Shown here in pieces: positions 1 through 13,568 of a stretch of DNA of 64,000 nt (position 1 is the first letter of the stretch; every line of letters begins with the position of its first letter). Source of the stretch: Blastocystis sp. Blastoise (lineage: Eukaryota; Sar; Bigyra; Opalinata; Blastocystidae); NCBI GenBank assembly GCA_039096225.1, contig JBBPEB010000007.1, positions 620,001 through 684,000 on the forward strand, read 5' to 3'. The notes beneath the pieces are model-generated. The model did not search any database. It worked only from the letters and a program-made list of their open reading frames with translations, and was not told the DNA's origin. The translations under genes were made by a program, and so were the position numbers.

Positions 1-472
1 TCTTATAGGTTGCTTATTTAGTTTATTATTTCTCAATTATAATTCCATTATAAAATATAATAAAACTATTTGCTCGATTCTTTTAAAATACTTACATCAT
101 TTTAACAAATCAATCCATTAACATAAACTGAAACTAAAATAGTTTAATATTTTATAAATTACAGTGTAGGTATTATCTGTCTTTTAAGACAGTTATCAGA
201 TTTCTTTATACTTAATTTTTTATTTCTATCTTAAAATAATATATATATATCTTTCTAGTTTTTCTTATTCATATTCCAAGATTTTACTAAAGCTGATGAC
301 TTTATTTCTTCATGAAATTTAGTTGTTACGATTTATAAAGGTTTAAAATAAAAGATAAAAGCTAAAAGAGAAATAAATCGAATAAAAACAACAAAAGAAA
401 CAAATCTTGTATTAATCAATCACAAAATGAATAAATACAAAAAATAAAGTATAATATATATATTTAATAATA
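1..472. other. Noncoding stretch at window start
   Basis: AT-rich sequence past the 3' end of the minus-strand gene that stops at 473. I see no reading frame, RNA gene or clear repeat in it. Confidence 0.5.
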
Positions 473-1733
473 CTACTCTATATAAGAAATAATATGAAAA
501 TTAAATTTTGAATCTTTAGCTCGTTTCTTTAAGACTTGACATGGTTGTAACATAAACAGTGATTCTGTAATTGATAGATATATAGAACATTAAAATAAAT
601 ATATACATACCAATTACATAAATAGCACACTCTTTTAAAGAAGGAAATTTCTTTTCTTTAAAGAGTTCTTCAATCTGTATCAAATTACTTTCTTCATAAA
701 CATCTAGAATAAATATATATGTATATATTGTTAATTTACAATGATAAGAAATACAATAAATTTTTATATTAACAATATACTTATATATAAGGATTCTAAT
801 AAATCTATATTTTGTAGTGTTAATAAATTATATATAGAATTCCAATATTTCTTATTAAATTCAACAAAATGATCAAAGCGTCTTGACATGTTTAATATTT
901 TTATTGGTTGTTGGTAATCTAGTTGTAGTGAAGGAAAATTTGATATAATAAATTGTAAGTAATTTACATAATCGATGTCTATATAAAACATATACAAAAA
1001 TAATTGAAATATTTTGTAAAAAGTAATGATCCATTTACTTAGGAATAAGAAATGAAGTATGACATTAATTATAATATATAAATATATATATACATTGTTT
1101 AAATGATTTTATCTCAACTGTTGTTATTGTATGAAAAGGAATATTTAGATCATTGAATAGTTGACGAATAAATAGTATGAAGTCAGACATAAAAGCATCA
1201 TCAACTAAAAGAAAAAAGGAAAATAATAACTAGTGTTATATAAAGGATTATTTACCATTTGAATTACTATTCACGATTATCTTTTTCAAATGGAACAGCT
1301 TGTTATTCAATAGATTATTCAATAAAAAGGGAAAAAAATATGTATTCAGTTTATCTTGTTCTATATATATATTATTATTATATATTACATATACGATCAT
1401 TACCTATTGAAAAAACAAAACATTCGATATTTTCCAATAAGGGTATATTGATTATTTCTCTCAGAACGGATGACATATCCATATAATCTGGCTTTACTAT
1501 TATTTATGAATGTATATTTATAATAATATAATAAATTATAATATAATAAATAGTAATATAATATATTATAATATACACAATAAATTCAATTCCTGAAGAT
1601 TATTAGAAAATAAGGATAGTAATAACGGCATATTCTTCGTATTTATTTGTTTTTCATTTTCTGAAATATTGGCAAAGGAACTATCATATTCTATATATAT
1701 AATTATTATCATAAATTATTTGCATAAAGTCTC

Positions 1734-1764
<31 letters not shown>

Positions 1765-4700
1765 CGAATAGAGAGTTTCTTCAAATTAGGATAATTAGCA
1801 TTTTTAAAGATAGATATTAAATCATTAACTGAGATAGATTTATATGGACTAACTATACAATAATGAATAAGAATAAAATAAAATCATAAAAATGAATAAA
1901 TTACATAAATAAAGATGAAAATAAAAAAATATTAATGATGAAAAATAAAAATTAAGATACAAAATAAAGTATAGATAATACATTGAATACATTTAAAATG
2001 AATCTCTTCAAGAGAATCCAATTTGAATGACCTCATTATAATATTCATATTATTTGGCACTTTATCCAATTTAAACATACCTGAATTGATTACTAAATAT
2101 ATTTTTATAAATATTAAAAATAAGATGAATAATAAAAACAAAAAAAAATACTGATTTCTAGTTTGTCATGTATGTTTCTGGAATTAAAAAGTTTCTTCAT
2201 ATATATATTTGAAGATGATTTATATTCTAAATTTATATTATCATCTATATATTTATATAAGAAGATATTATAGAGATAGAAATAAACGGAAATGTAACTG
2301 AAGATAACACATATAAAACATAATAGCAATTATAAATAATAAACCATCTATTCATTGATAGTATATATATTACTTATTATTAGTGATTATTTAAAAGAAT
2401 CATATACTTAATCTATTATCATATATGTATAGTGTTTTGAATACTTCTTCATTCATGAATTCAAGATCTTCGGAGTATATAGGTTTATCATAATTGTCAG
2501 CTACTATATATATAACATTTTAAATATGAATAATTCAAAATATATACAGTTAAAAATGATATTATTATAAAAATATTGTTTTTGAAATAATAATGTGGAT
2601 AATATATCATTCTTAAAGTAAATAAAATCTTCACCTATAAATTATTATTAATAGGAATATATATATATATACTAAACAATAAACACTCTTTTTTATTCTT
2701 ACAACACTTAATTTTGGGTAAAAGTTTATAGAAAAATGACTTCTTGTCAAAATGAACTAACACAGATTCTTGTAGAAATGATATATTTATATAAATAGTA
2801 TGTAGTTGTTTTATTAATGGGATTTGAAATAGAATATCTAGATTTGTAATTGGTTGAGTATGTGTAATAGAATAGTATTGAAGATCGTAAATATGTAATT
2901 GTGGAAATCGTTCAGTAGTAAATAAATAAAGAAATCGATTTAACATATTATCTCCAAATAAGCGATTTCCTTGGTCTACATATATAATAGATAATATAAT
3001 AAACTATATATATACTATTAATTCGAAGTGTCGTAACATTTGGAAATATATGTTTAGATAAATAATCTTCTACTAATTTCTTATAACGATCATCAGAAGT
3101 GTCACAAATAACTATATATATGATAGAATATTATATATATATATATACAATCAGTTATATTTAGAGTTGTATGAAGATCAAAGAGACCATTTTCTAATGC
3201 AATTAATAATGGAGGAGTTTCTTTTTGTAACTTCCAATAGATATTATCTATTATAGATCATATTCTTAGTAGATTTATTTAATAATAAATATAGTAATAT
3301 TCTTATTTATATTAATAATAATAAATATACTATCAGAAACATATATTTCTTTAAGAGATTCACATATTGGCATATTTAGTATATATGTAAAAATTGAGTC
3401 TGAAAGACTCACAGGAATTCTATAAAAAATATACATATGTAAATGTATTATATATAAATATACTCTAAAATTGGATTCTTATAGTTGATTACTATAGTAA
3501 TGGCTTATACAGAGAAACAATAAATTATATACATACCATCATGATCATCTATAAAATGGAAACAAAAGTTATAATGTCTGGATTTCGTTATAGGATCATT
3601 TTGACTCATATCATGAATTGATAAATCACTGTTTTTACTTTTTGATTTAAAAAATAGTTTTCGAAATAGTAAATGATTTGAAAAAGTTGTTTTTGGACTA
3701 GAATTAATTTGATTCTTTTTATCTTCATGAATAGAAGGAGAAGTAATTACAGAAGAAGAAGATGAAATAGAAGAAGAAAGAGAAGGAGAAATAGATGAAG
3801 AAAGAAATGAAGAAGAAAAATGATTATCTAAAGAATGTGATGATAAAGATGAATAACTCGAATGTAAATGTATATTTTCATCATTATATAGGTTTTTCTT
3901 ATTAATTTCATTGTTTGTTCTAGATGATTCTACAAGTTGTATATCTGATTGAAAAGCTTTTGTCACTTTGTTTTTATTATTTTGAATAGATTCATTAGAT
4001 TTATTCTGATTGATAGGATCATATTGATTTATAGGATGTGAACGAGTATCAAAAGTTGATTCATTGTCTACTCTCTCTAATTGGAACAAGCTATTAGATT
4101 TGAAATATTCACTACCTAGAGAATAATAATCATAGTTTTATTTATATTCTTATTATTATATTATTATTAAACTAAAATAATAGAACGTAAGAGACATAAA
4201 TAATATAAAATGAATAAGTTATGTATATATTAATTATAAAATGAATATACGTTCTATATCATATTTTAATATCTGTGGAAACAACTCATGTATATTTGGT
4301 GGATATATAGAATCATAAGATATTTCATTTGAATGGATATCTATACATAAATAAAAAAATAAACAAATATTTAAATAAATCAAAATATATAATTTGAATT
4401 ATTTAAAAATAATTGAAGAGAAATACATTTAAGTTGAACACAAGTAACATTAGTTACATCAAATATACAGGAATATTCTAGAAACTTTTTATTTCGTTCC
4501 TCTGAAATAATATCTATATATAAAGAATAATATAAAACACAAAGAATAAACAAATATATACCTTTAATAGTTAGTATATGCTCAGTAATATCAGATGATT
4601 GTGAATATTCAGAACTAATCAAAAGATTATAAATAATAATTATATACATATAAAAATATACATAGCACAATTATTCTCCTTCAAAAAATGAAGAAGAACC

Positions 4701-5020
4701 GCTTGTATAGCATTATATAACTCTGAACGAAATGGATATGCTTCATTATTAAAGAAAATATTAATTGCTTTATACATATTACAAAGTTCAAGAACAGGAA
4801 GAGAAGAATTTATAGACAGTTTTCCTTCGAAGAACAAAATCAATTTTTCAATGGAATACGATGGATAATCAATATAGCAAGCATGATCATTATTATCTAA
4901 AGAGTCTGGAGAATCATATGTTAAATTCAATATTGAATTTGGATATAATTGCAAGATTGAAATAGGAATTCCAACATGGATTTCATCCTGAAAGACAAAC
5001 TGAACAGTATCTATAGTCAT
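473..5020 (-). CDS. BTB-like / leucine-rich-repeat-like protein with Ser-rich insert (multi-exon)
   Basis: Lineage-specific gene of unknown function, paralogous to the gene at 10172-13568. The ATG at 5020 opens an exon starting MTIDTVQFVFQDE, followed by a BTB/POZ-like block (CYIDYPSYSIEKLILFF) of roughly 120 residues. Later exons encode LRR-like units with motifs such as ERFPQLHIYDL and KKFPSLKECAIYV. I could phase many exons across GTAT...TAG introns, for example those ending near 4665 and 4562. An exon at about 3530-4120 adds a low-complexity Ser-rich insert (SSYSSLSSHSLDNH) that the paralog lacks. The last exon appears to end in TAG at 473-475. It is divergent from B1, with a 629-bp shared upstream region. 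The BTB and LRR calls rest on pattern only; the family is not otherwise recognised. Internal exon edges between 700 and 2600 are uncertain. Confidence 0.7.
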
Positions 5021-5649
5021 ATAAGTTATAAAAATAATGGTATATTACTTCTCGAATAAGATTCATTCAAGGTGACACACGATCGAGTAGCCATATTCAA
5101 GATATTCTATACTCTATGAATAACTAAATGCAAGTCATATACTTCTAATGTATAATTTGTAAATATAATATGTTTTTGGAATTATTTGAAAATAAAAACA
5201 AATGATTTTTCAAGTTTTTTAACAATAGAGTTTTTCTTGAGAACAAGAATATATAGTACAATTATATCTTGATGATCTGATATATATTTAATTTATAGTT
5301 TATTAAATGATACTATTTATCGGATAAAAGAGTAGATTGTGAGTTGGAATGAATACTTATTCATTTTTCGATGTTATTATTAATGATCTGTAGCAAAGAT
5401 ATTCTAAAATTTATTGTAAATAAGATTTAGATGATATTAGTTAACATATTACATTTTCATTTCCAAAAATATTTCACAATCATATATCTGTTGTTATCAT
5501 TGACACTATCAATATATAGAGAGACAAAAGCTATATATACATATTGTAAAAAATATGTATTCATGTAAAAAAATAAAAAAAAATGAGTTTAAAACTTGTT
5601 GAATGTGAAATAAATTTTATTCATTTTCATTTCGTTTATTATCTTGAGA
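5021..5649. promoter_or_regulatory. Divergent intergenic region between BTB/LRR-like gene and B1
   Basis: This 629-bp AT-rich spacer separates two divergent ATGs (5020 on minus, 5650 on plus), so it must hold both promoters. No TATA or initiator motif can be picked out against the AT background. The last 20 bp before the B1 ATG resemble those before the B4 ATG (TTAT-TTGAGAATGG against TTTTATCGAGAATGG). Confidence 0.45.
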
Positions 5650-7245
5650 ATGGTGAAAGAAAAGGTGCTATTTGATATTGATAAATTCAATAGATTGAAG
5701 GAGGATATCAATGTATATGAAGAATTGATGAAAGATGTCACGAGTGTTTTTGCATCTGTAATGAATCTTGGAATACATTCTGGAATATCGATTAATAGAC
5801 TTATAAAACATATTGGAGATGATTGTATTGAAAAGGAAGGCTGTAGTTGCTCATTTGAAAAGAAATCTGATTATGAAAGTAATAATAATGAGAAGATGAA
5901 TGTAGACTCTAGTGATAGCTATAATAATGATGATGATATAGACTGGATTCGATTTACTAATAATGGTCCTGCTTTTCAAATATCGAAATCTGTTTTAGAT
6001 TCTTTAAAAGGTTCTTATATCGATGATCAACGTGATGAAGAATATAGAACGAATGATGGAACCATATATCTTGGTTATGAAGGTAAAGATGTTTTTGTAT
6101 ATTATTTATTAGATTATTTGAATGGAAAGCAAGTAGATTTTTCTCAATTTTCTTATGAAGAACAGTTAGAAATATTGGATTTATTTGAGTTTTGTGGATT
6201 ATTGATTCCTTTAGAATTGATGGATTGTAGAATAAGAAGAGATCGAAAGATGAAGAAATATGAAGAAGAAGATGAGGTAGAATTGATTATAAATGGAAAT
6301 AAGAATGATATTATTAAAGATTATTTAGTACAGAATGGATTATGGAATGAATATGTTATGAATTATGATAATGGATTTATTAATTATAATCATATGAAAG
6401 ATAGTTTATATATGAATAAAACATTCAAATATATTGATTATATTACTCAATATGTAATGAATGGATATATAGATATAGAAGAAGATCAAATTATTGATAT
6501 TGATAAAGAATTATTTGAGAAAGAAATGGTTGAATTATTTGGTACTAAAGGAAGAGAAGAAGCAAGAGAAGCAATGATGGGAAGACCAACTGTATTTATT
6601 GATTCAAGTATAATTGAAAAGAAATGTTTTGAAACTCCCTTAGTAAATTGGTTAGGTAAAGAAAAGAATTGGAAATTATTATTTAGGTATATATAATTAA
6701 TGCTTTATTTATAACATATATATTTTATATAGAGCAAGTGAACATCATTATTCTTCCAAAGAATTCCATAAGTATTGCGATAATCAAGGAGAAACAGTAA
6801 CTATAATCAAACATATAGGCCATAATAATCATGTTGATATATTTGGAGGATATACAGATCAAGATTGGGATTGTTCAGGTAGTATGTATTTTATTATTCT
6901 ATATAAATGCTATTCACTATAATATATAAAGGTGATAAACCTTATTCAGAAGAATTCCTCTTTACATTAAGTAATGAACATGGTATTCCTCCTACTAAGT
7001 ATTATTATTCAAATAGTGATCGAGGTAAAGGTATATATTGTAGTGCTTCTAATGGTCCAGTATTTATGTATTGTGATATTTTTATATGTAATAATTCTCA
7101 TGATAATAATGATTCTTATTGTCAAGGAGTTTATTCTAGTGCGTGTAATACTCCTCAGAAATCATCATTATTTGTGAATACGAATAACTCTAATTCTAAC
7201 AACAATTTTATTGTAGAAGATTATGAAGTCTGGGGAAGAGCTTAA
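5650..7245 (+). CDS. BTB-TLDc protein B1
   Basis: Three exons, 5650-6686, 6733-6878 and 6932-7245, join in frame to 498 residues. The start is the ATG at 5650 (MVKEKVLFDIDKF), which matches the B2 and B4 starts. Residues about 100-200 form a BTB domain of KCTD/T1 type (RFTNNGPAFQISKSVLDSL, then GTIYLGYEGKDVFVYYLLDY and LNGKQ). The C-terminal part is a TLDc domain: LLFRASEHHYS, FHKYCDN, GGYTDQDW, FTLSNEHGIPPTKYY, and a terminal VEDYEVWG. TLDc proteins (OXR1, NCOA7, TBC1D24) are tied to oxidative-stress protection and V-ATPase regulation, and BTB domains often mediate oligomerisation or Cullin-3 binding. Function here is inference. Intron 1 is phase 2 and intron 2 is phase 1. It is closest to B2. 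Confidence 0.88.
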
Positions 7246-7660
7246 ATAATTGTTTTTTTTTATATTATTTTAATCTATTATGTGTTTTTTTTTTTAAATT
7301 AATGTTTTTTTTTTATATTCTTTTTTGTTTTCATAATTTATTTATCTATATATTTTTATCCTTTTTATTAAATATATAAACTTATCTAGTAATTATTTTA
7401 TTTTTTTTATTATACAACAATTCAACATAGAAAAGTTCATTTATTTTTTTTTATGGAAAATAAAATATTGTAACTTATTAAACTATGTATTTTAGTTTGA
7501 AAATATATTTGTTTTTATTCTATTATAAGCCGTAAACAAATTAGAAATACATTACTTTTAGAAATAAACTAAATAATTATATTGAACACTAATTAATACT
7601 CGATAACAAGAATAAGAATCAACAAAAAAAATATAAAGAGAAAAGAATTTTGTAGGATAT
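7246..7660. other. B1 3' flank, homologous to both sides of the 7.2-kb insertion at B2
   Basis: About 7246-7530 aligns by eye with the B2 3' flank (16688-16953), for example the shared ATAATTTATTTATCTAT. The next stretch (about 7531-7640, with AAATAAACTAAATAATTATA) aligns with sequence at about 24151-24270, on the far side of the insertion. The two halves are contiguous here, so this looks like the uninterrupted version of the B2 flank. Confidence 0.6.
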
Positions 7661-7717
7661 CTTTATCCTTCTTTGGGTTTCCATATATTCAAGGATTATA
7701 AGTGACTTTCTACATTT

Positions 7718-7827
7718 TTGTGACACTTACGGTGATTATCATAAGAGTCAAATTAAGTCTTATTTAATGTAATTAAATATAGTGATAAATATTTGATCAC
7801 TATAGCAAGTTAACAAAAGTGTCACAA
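7718..7827. repeat. 110-bp foldback (MITE-like) with 11-bp terminal inverted repeats
   Basis: TTGTGACACTT at 7718-7728 is exactly inverted as AAGTGTCACAA at 7817-7827. An inner hairpin, ATAGTGAT...ATCACTAT, lies at about 7780-7803. There is no convincing target-site duplication, and I found no second copy. Confidence 0.4.
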
Positions 7828-8674
7828 TTGTTTTTGATAATTTGGCGCCCCAAATAAAAAAGGAATTTTTAATAGCACTGATTAAAAAATTATATTTTAT
7901 ATATCAATCAATATTTGAGTTTTATATAAAAAAAAAACGTAAATACTAAAAAATATTGACAGTAATACTATTTTATAGAATATAATGTAAAAAATTTTTG
8001 TTTTTGAACTTAAAAATCTATATGATAAGCACATAATAGCTGTAATAAATATAAAGTATCCTAATCTTGTATTGAATTAAAATATAGAATAGTTGTAGAT
8101 GAAAAAGTGGATGAGTATAAAAAATGAATGAAGAGATAGAGAAAGTTGAATAAATCATTTAAGAAACTGTAAAAAATTTTAAAGATTCGATGAACTAATA
8201 AGGATTGACATATTAACGAGAATTGAAAATGTTATTAATGTAGAAAGGAAAATTTTGTAGGAAAAAGATAATGAGTATAGAATAACTTACAATTATGATA
8301 GTTTAAAAATGTATAAGAAATGATGAACAAAATAGGAGATTAATGGAATATGAGATTGCACGTAAATAAGAGAAATAAGAAATATAGAAAACAAAATCTA
8401 ATTGAAAGAGAATAAATACAATTAATTAATGTAGAATTTGAATATAAAAGATTTTTTTGTCAATAATTAATATAATAGAGACTGATTATACAAGAAAATG
8501 TAACACAAAATCACAATCATCTCCTATCTTAACTTATTTTAATGATATTTTTATAGATCATAATTCTAAAAAATAATTGAGTATAATAACTATTATTATA
8601 ATTGAAAATTGAATGAATAATAAAGAAATATAAAACAAAATAAATAATTTGTATTTATTTTGAAATTAAACTTA

Positions 8675-9965
8675 GAGATTTACAAAAAACCGTATATGAA
8701 AATATCACCGGTTTTTTTTTGAGAAAACCGTATATACGGTTTTTTATTGTACTTATATCTCTTTTAATGTTGATATTTTTTTGTTTATTAATTATGTATA
8801 TTCATAAGAATTATAGTTGTAATAGAAAGAAACTTAGAAAAAAAAGAAACAATTCCATTTGTTGACATTGTTCACAAAATATCTTCGAATTTATTGCTTA
8901 TTATATTATGATAATGTTAATTATGTTATGTATATATGTAAAAACTAATATTGTTGAAATATTCATGATATAAGTACTATTTTATAAGCAATTAAAAATT
9001 TAATTTGATATTTTTTATACTATAATATTTCTCCTTTACTATAAATGCTCTTTAGTACACAATAAACTAATATAATCAACATTTGATAAGCTTTAAAAAT
9101 CTACATATTCTGTGAAATGTTTTTAATATCTTTCAGGTTAATGTGCTCTATCATATCAACATCTTCATAAATAATTACACATCATAAAATATAACTGATA
9201 TTACATTTTCACTAATTGTACATTAATTCTATTTTTATTTGACTCATTTATAGTAGTAATGATTCATTTATACTTTATATCTCTCTATATAAATATTTCA
9301 TGCTTTTAATATAGCTATAACTAGTATTTAAGAGAATAAAAAACATCATTCATTTTATGATAGATAAATTTCAATGAAATTATCATATATTTAATAGAAC
9401 ACATTGATGAGTGATGATATATATCATATTATGTGATAATTTTTATAATATAGAGTCAAATATAGCCGATAATGTAAAAAAATGTTATAGTTACGGATTC
9501 ATGGTATTTCCAAAAGAAGTTACTTCATTTTATATTGATAAACGCAGATTAGAGTATTGAATAAGAACAATTAACTGATTCAATCAAAATTGACAAAATT
9601 TGATTACTATCAATAGAGTTTAATCTACCAATAACTTGCTTGAGATTATCAGAAACAGTTATTATATGTTTGTAATATGACTAGATTAAGGTCATATCTC
9701 TTTATTGTCTATATAATCTAATTAATAAAAAAATATTTCTAAAAACATACCAAAAAATAATTTAAATATATGAATAAGCCTGATATAAAACTTATAAAAC
9801 AAAAAACAACTTTAAAAAATTAATATTTGACTTTGTATAAGTAAAATAAAATCCATATACGGTTTTAAAACCAAATATGGAATTTTGACTGAGAAATGAA
9901 AAAACCGTATATACGGTTTTCTCAAAAAAAAAGCGGTGATTCATATACGGTTTTTTGTAAATCTT
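8675..9965. mobile_element. Non-autonomous or decayed DNA transposon, ~70-bp TIRs, TA flanks
   Basis: The left end (8675 to about 8745) reads GAGATTTACAAAAAACCGTA and continues through a poly-T run to the palindrome AAAACCGTATATACGGTTTT. The right end (about 9895-9965) is its reverse complement with small differences. TA lies immediately outside both ends (8673-8674 and 9966-9967), as expected for Tc1/mariner-type insertion. A third degenerate palindrome sits at about 9852-9880. The 1.15-kb interior has no open frame over 60 codons and no recognisable transposase, so it is non-autonomous or decayed. Confidence 0.7.
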
Positions 9966-10171
9966 TAATAAACTTCGTCATTTTTTAATTATTTTCATGA
10001 AAGATTTTGTTAATTGTTTTATGTATTTTTTTTTTGAGTTTTTTTTTAAAATTGGTTTAGATTATTGTATATAGTTTTTAAATTATTATAAATTATTTTG
10101 TATTTATATAAATATTTGTTTTTTAGGAAATATTATTGCTATTATTATTTCAATCTAGTTGAAATTAGAGA

Positions 10172-13100
10172 ATGTCAGCTAACGAACTTTGTTGCATTGA
10201 TGATAAATGTATTTGAATAGCAAAATAACATACTTTATTAGTTATTAGATTTGTTTACATTCCAGGATGAGACCCAATTATGGATTTCAAAAGATTTTAT
10301 TGAGAAATATCAACAATTTCCCTTTCATGATATTATAAAACATACTGATAAATATGATGATGGCAGTTATTATATAGATATGCCTTCTTCTCCTATAAAT
10401 AAAGTGTTTTCTTTTTTAATGAAAGATAATATGGATATTTCTTCTTTAAATCTACGAGATAGTTACGATATTTATAAAACACTTATTGAATACTCAGTTG
10501 TACTTGATAAAGAAATTCAAAGTGATTTACTATTACATATTAAAGAACTATTTTATAAATATTTGAAAGACAATAATTATTATATGTTTTTTTTTGATAC
10601 CGTAGAATCGTGTATGCCTATGGAATTATTCAATTTAGACGGGAAAAAAATACGTTCTAATGGATTATTTACATCAAAAAGAAAAGATGAATTATTATAT
10701 TATTCTCTTCTTATTAAAATGATGAATATTAATACAGTTGAAATTAGATATGACTATGCTTCGAATATTCCATTAGAATATATATGTCCGTCGTGTATTC
10801 AAGATATATTTCCTTCATTAAAGAACGTTAAGATAACTGGTATATACATATATTTCATTATATATATATAGTAACAACGCATTATAAACATACTGAACTA
10901 TTATTAAATCCAAATAGTGATGAATATATAATGGAATATATTCGCTTATTTAGTGAATTAGATTATGAAATAGAGAATCCTGAAGAATATGAATATTACA
11001 CTGAATCAGAAATGAATGAATATAATAAGATTTCTTCTTTAGATCTGAATAAATATTTTTATTCTCATAAATTGATTAATTCCTATAATGGAAAGAGAGA
11101 AAAGAATGAATTACCTAAATTATATAGATATGTTGTTAATGAAGCTATATATACAAATGATTATTCAAAAGTAGAAACTAATAAAACAGAAGATGAATAT
11201 ATATCAAAAGATATTGTCAAAATTGAATATGATGGTATATATATATATAAAATCATATATTTGATTATTATTATTATATAGATAAAACAAATGATAAAAC
11301 ATTCTCGTAAATAATTATATTTTTTTTATTATACATTTTATTCAAATATATATTAAATAGTATTGATAAAGTATCTTCAGAATATGGTATATCTCAATTG
11401 TTACTTCTTCCTTCCTATATGTGTATTTCAAAAATTATTTTTGACAAATGTAAATAAATATGTGTAATAAATATATTAATTCATTTTAGATTGGGATTTT
11501 CACTGTAACGTTATGTTTTTTATGAAATTATTTGAAGAAGGTGTTTTTGATTCTTTAACTACATTAAGTCTTAATTGGATTAAGGAATTAACAAATACAA
11601 TTGATAAGAATTTATTTAACAAAATAATGACAACTCACTTATTTCCAAATGTTACTGAATTTATATATGATGATGAATCTTTCCAATTATCTTTAATAAA
11701 GAAAAAATACTTTCCCAAACTACATATTATCAATTACGACAATATAATAACTACTGACAATTTTGATTCTCTATTTCCTGCTAGTTTAATATCTATGATT
11801 GATACTATTCGTATTAATAATATTGATAATGATAAAGAAGAAGAAATAGCTCTTCGTTTAGATGAAATAGTTTATACTCATTCAATTCATATTGATAAAG
11901 ATGGTATAATTATGTGTATTATATATATTTTATATTAAAGAATATAATACTATATATATAATTTTTTATATTTGTTTTTTTTATAATATAGTTGATTTTA
12001 TTTGTTATCTGCCACGTCTAAATGAATTATTAGCTAAAAATCTGATTTCAATTGATTATCTTTCAAGTATGAAATATTCTTTATTTTTTATTTTATATTT
12101 TTTATATATTTTATATATTATTCTATAAAGTTTATTCTTCTCGTTCTGAAAATATTAATGTGTTTGAGTATATTGAAAATAATAATTTAAATATTGATAG
12201 TTTAGATATAGCGTTTAATGGTATGTATAAAGCATATTAATAAATATACTGTTGATATATAATAATAATACTAATATTTATTCATGTATAGATGATGATC
12301 AACATAAAATTGATGTCAGAAATTCATTAGAAAGATTCTTAAATAGTGATATATTAAAACATTTGAATAATTTATATGTTTCATGTATATTTCTTATTGT
12401 TATATATATTATTATTCTATATATTAATATCTATAGTTAATTATGGTTTAAGTATTGAATATTTAACATGGATATCAACTCTATTTAATGACAATAAATT
12501 TAATAATATTCTTAAATTAGAAGTTGATTGTATGTTATATTATAAAACATATGAATATATATATAGTACATATTAAAGAAGACTCATCATCTGAATATTT
12601 AATTGCTTATGAAAATATATTAGAGAAATTATTTTCTAAGGCTTCTATTGTTACAATAAAAGGTAATTATTTATATAATTATTCTTTGTAAAGATAGTTT
12701 ATTCAATTAATTTTTAACTATTATTATTAGATTGGGCTCTGTCTTTTATAAATCGATTAATTCCTAAAGGTTGTTTTCATAATACAACTCAATTAAATCT
12801 AGGTATATATATTCAATATATAAATCATTCTATTCTTTATATATTCTATATTTCATCCTAATTTTTATGAATATTAATTTAGATATTGATGATATGCCAG
12901 ATTATGATTTTTGTGAACTATATACTACAAATAATTTCCCTCAATTAAAATCTATCAAGATTTGTATATATTTTAATAATAATGTTTTTTCTTTATTATG
13001 AATCATGTATATTTATGTACACGTATTTCTTTATATAATAATTATTTTTATTAAATAATACATATATATATATATAGATAACTATTACGATAGAGAATGG

Positions 13101-13568
13101 CGGAGTTCTTTTATTAAAACATTTTGCAACTATATTAATAATAATAACTTTCCATCTTCAACTATTGTCCGATTAGGTAAATCGAAATATGATTATGCTT
13201 ATTATATTTATGACCCAAATGCTTCTATCTTTCGATGTCAACATGATAATAATTCATTTATGAATACAATTATTGGTAATAAAGATGAAATGATGAGTAA
13301 ATTTGAGATAGAAACGTTACTTGATTATATAAATGAAAATAAAACTCAAAATTTAAGATTTTTAAGAATATATATTTATGATGATGAACAATTATCAAAA
13401 CTTACTAAATGTATTACTACGGGAAAATTTCCAAAATTGAAAGAGTTCTTGTTTGTTATGTATTATGATATTTCAGATAAAACAATTAATATATATAAAC
13501 AACAATTGAAGGATTCCACATTTATTCAGGAAAATCATGTGGATTATAAATTTGACACATTTTATTAA
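10172..13568 (+). CDS. BTB-like / leucine-rich-repeat-like protein (14 exons)
   Basis: Paralog of the gene at 473-5020. I could phase the whole gene through 13 introns, including 10209-10248, 10840-10871 (32 nt), 11235-11281, 11307-11360, 11450-11489, 11904-11991, 12067-12130 and 12221-12291. The proposed start, ATG 10172, uses a 37-nt first exon that splices in frame to FTFQDETQLWISKDF; this first exon is the least certain part. A BTB-like block follows (DGSYYIDMPSSPINKVFSFL). The rest is built of LRR-like units, such as LIALENG-type and GKFPKLKEFLFV segments near the C-terminus. Twelve of 13 introns are phase 1, so most exons are symmetric. No catalytic motif, signal peptide or membrane segment is evident. 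Function unknown; the BTB resemblance is by pattern. Confidence 0.78.

Noticed and set aside
7841-7860. LTR retrotransposon primer-binding site (TGGCGCCCC)
   Set aside because: It looks like a tRNA primer site, but no LTR pair, TG...CA ends, gag/pol frame or polypurine tract is visible nearby.
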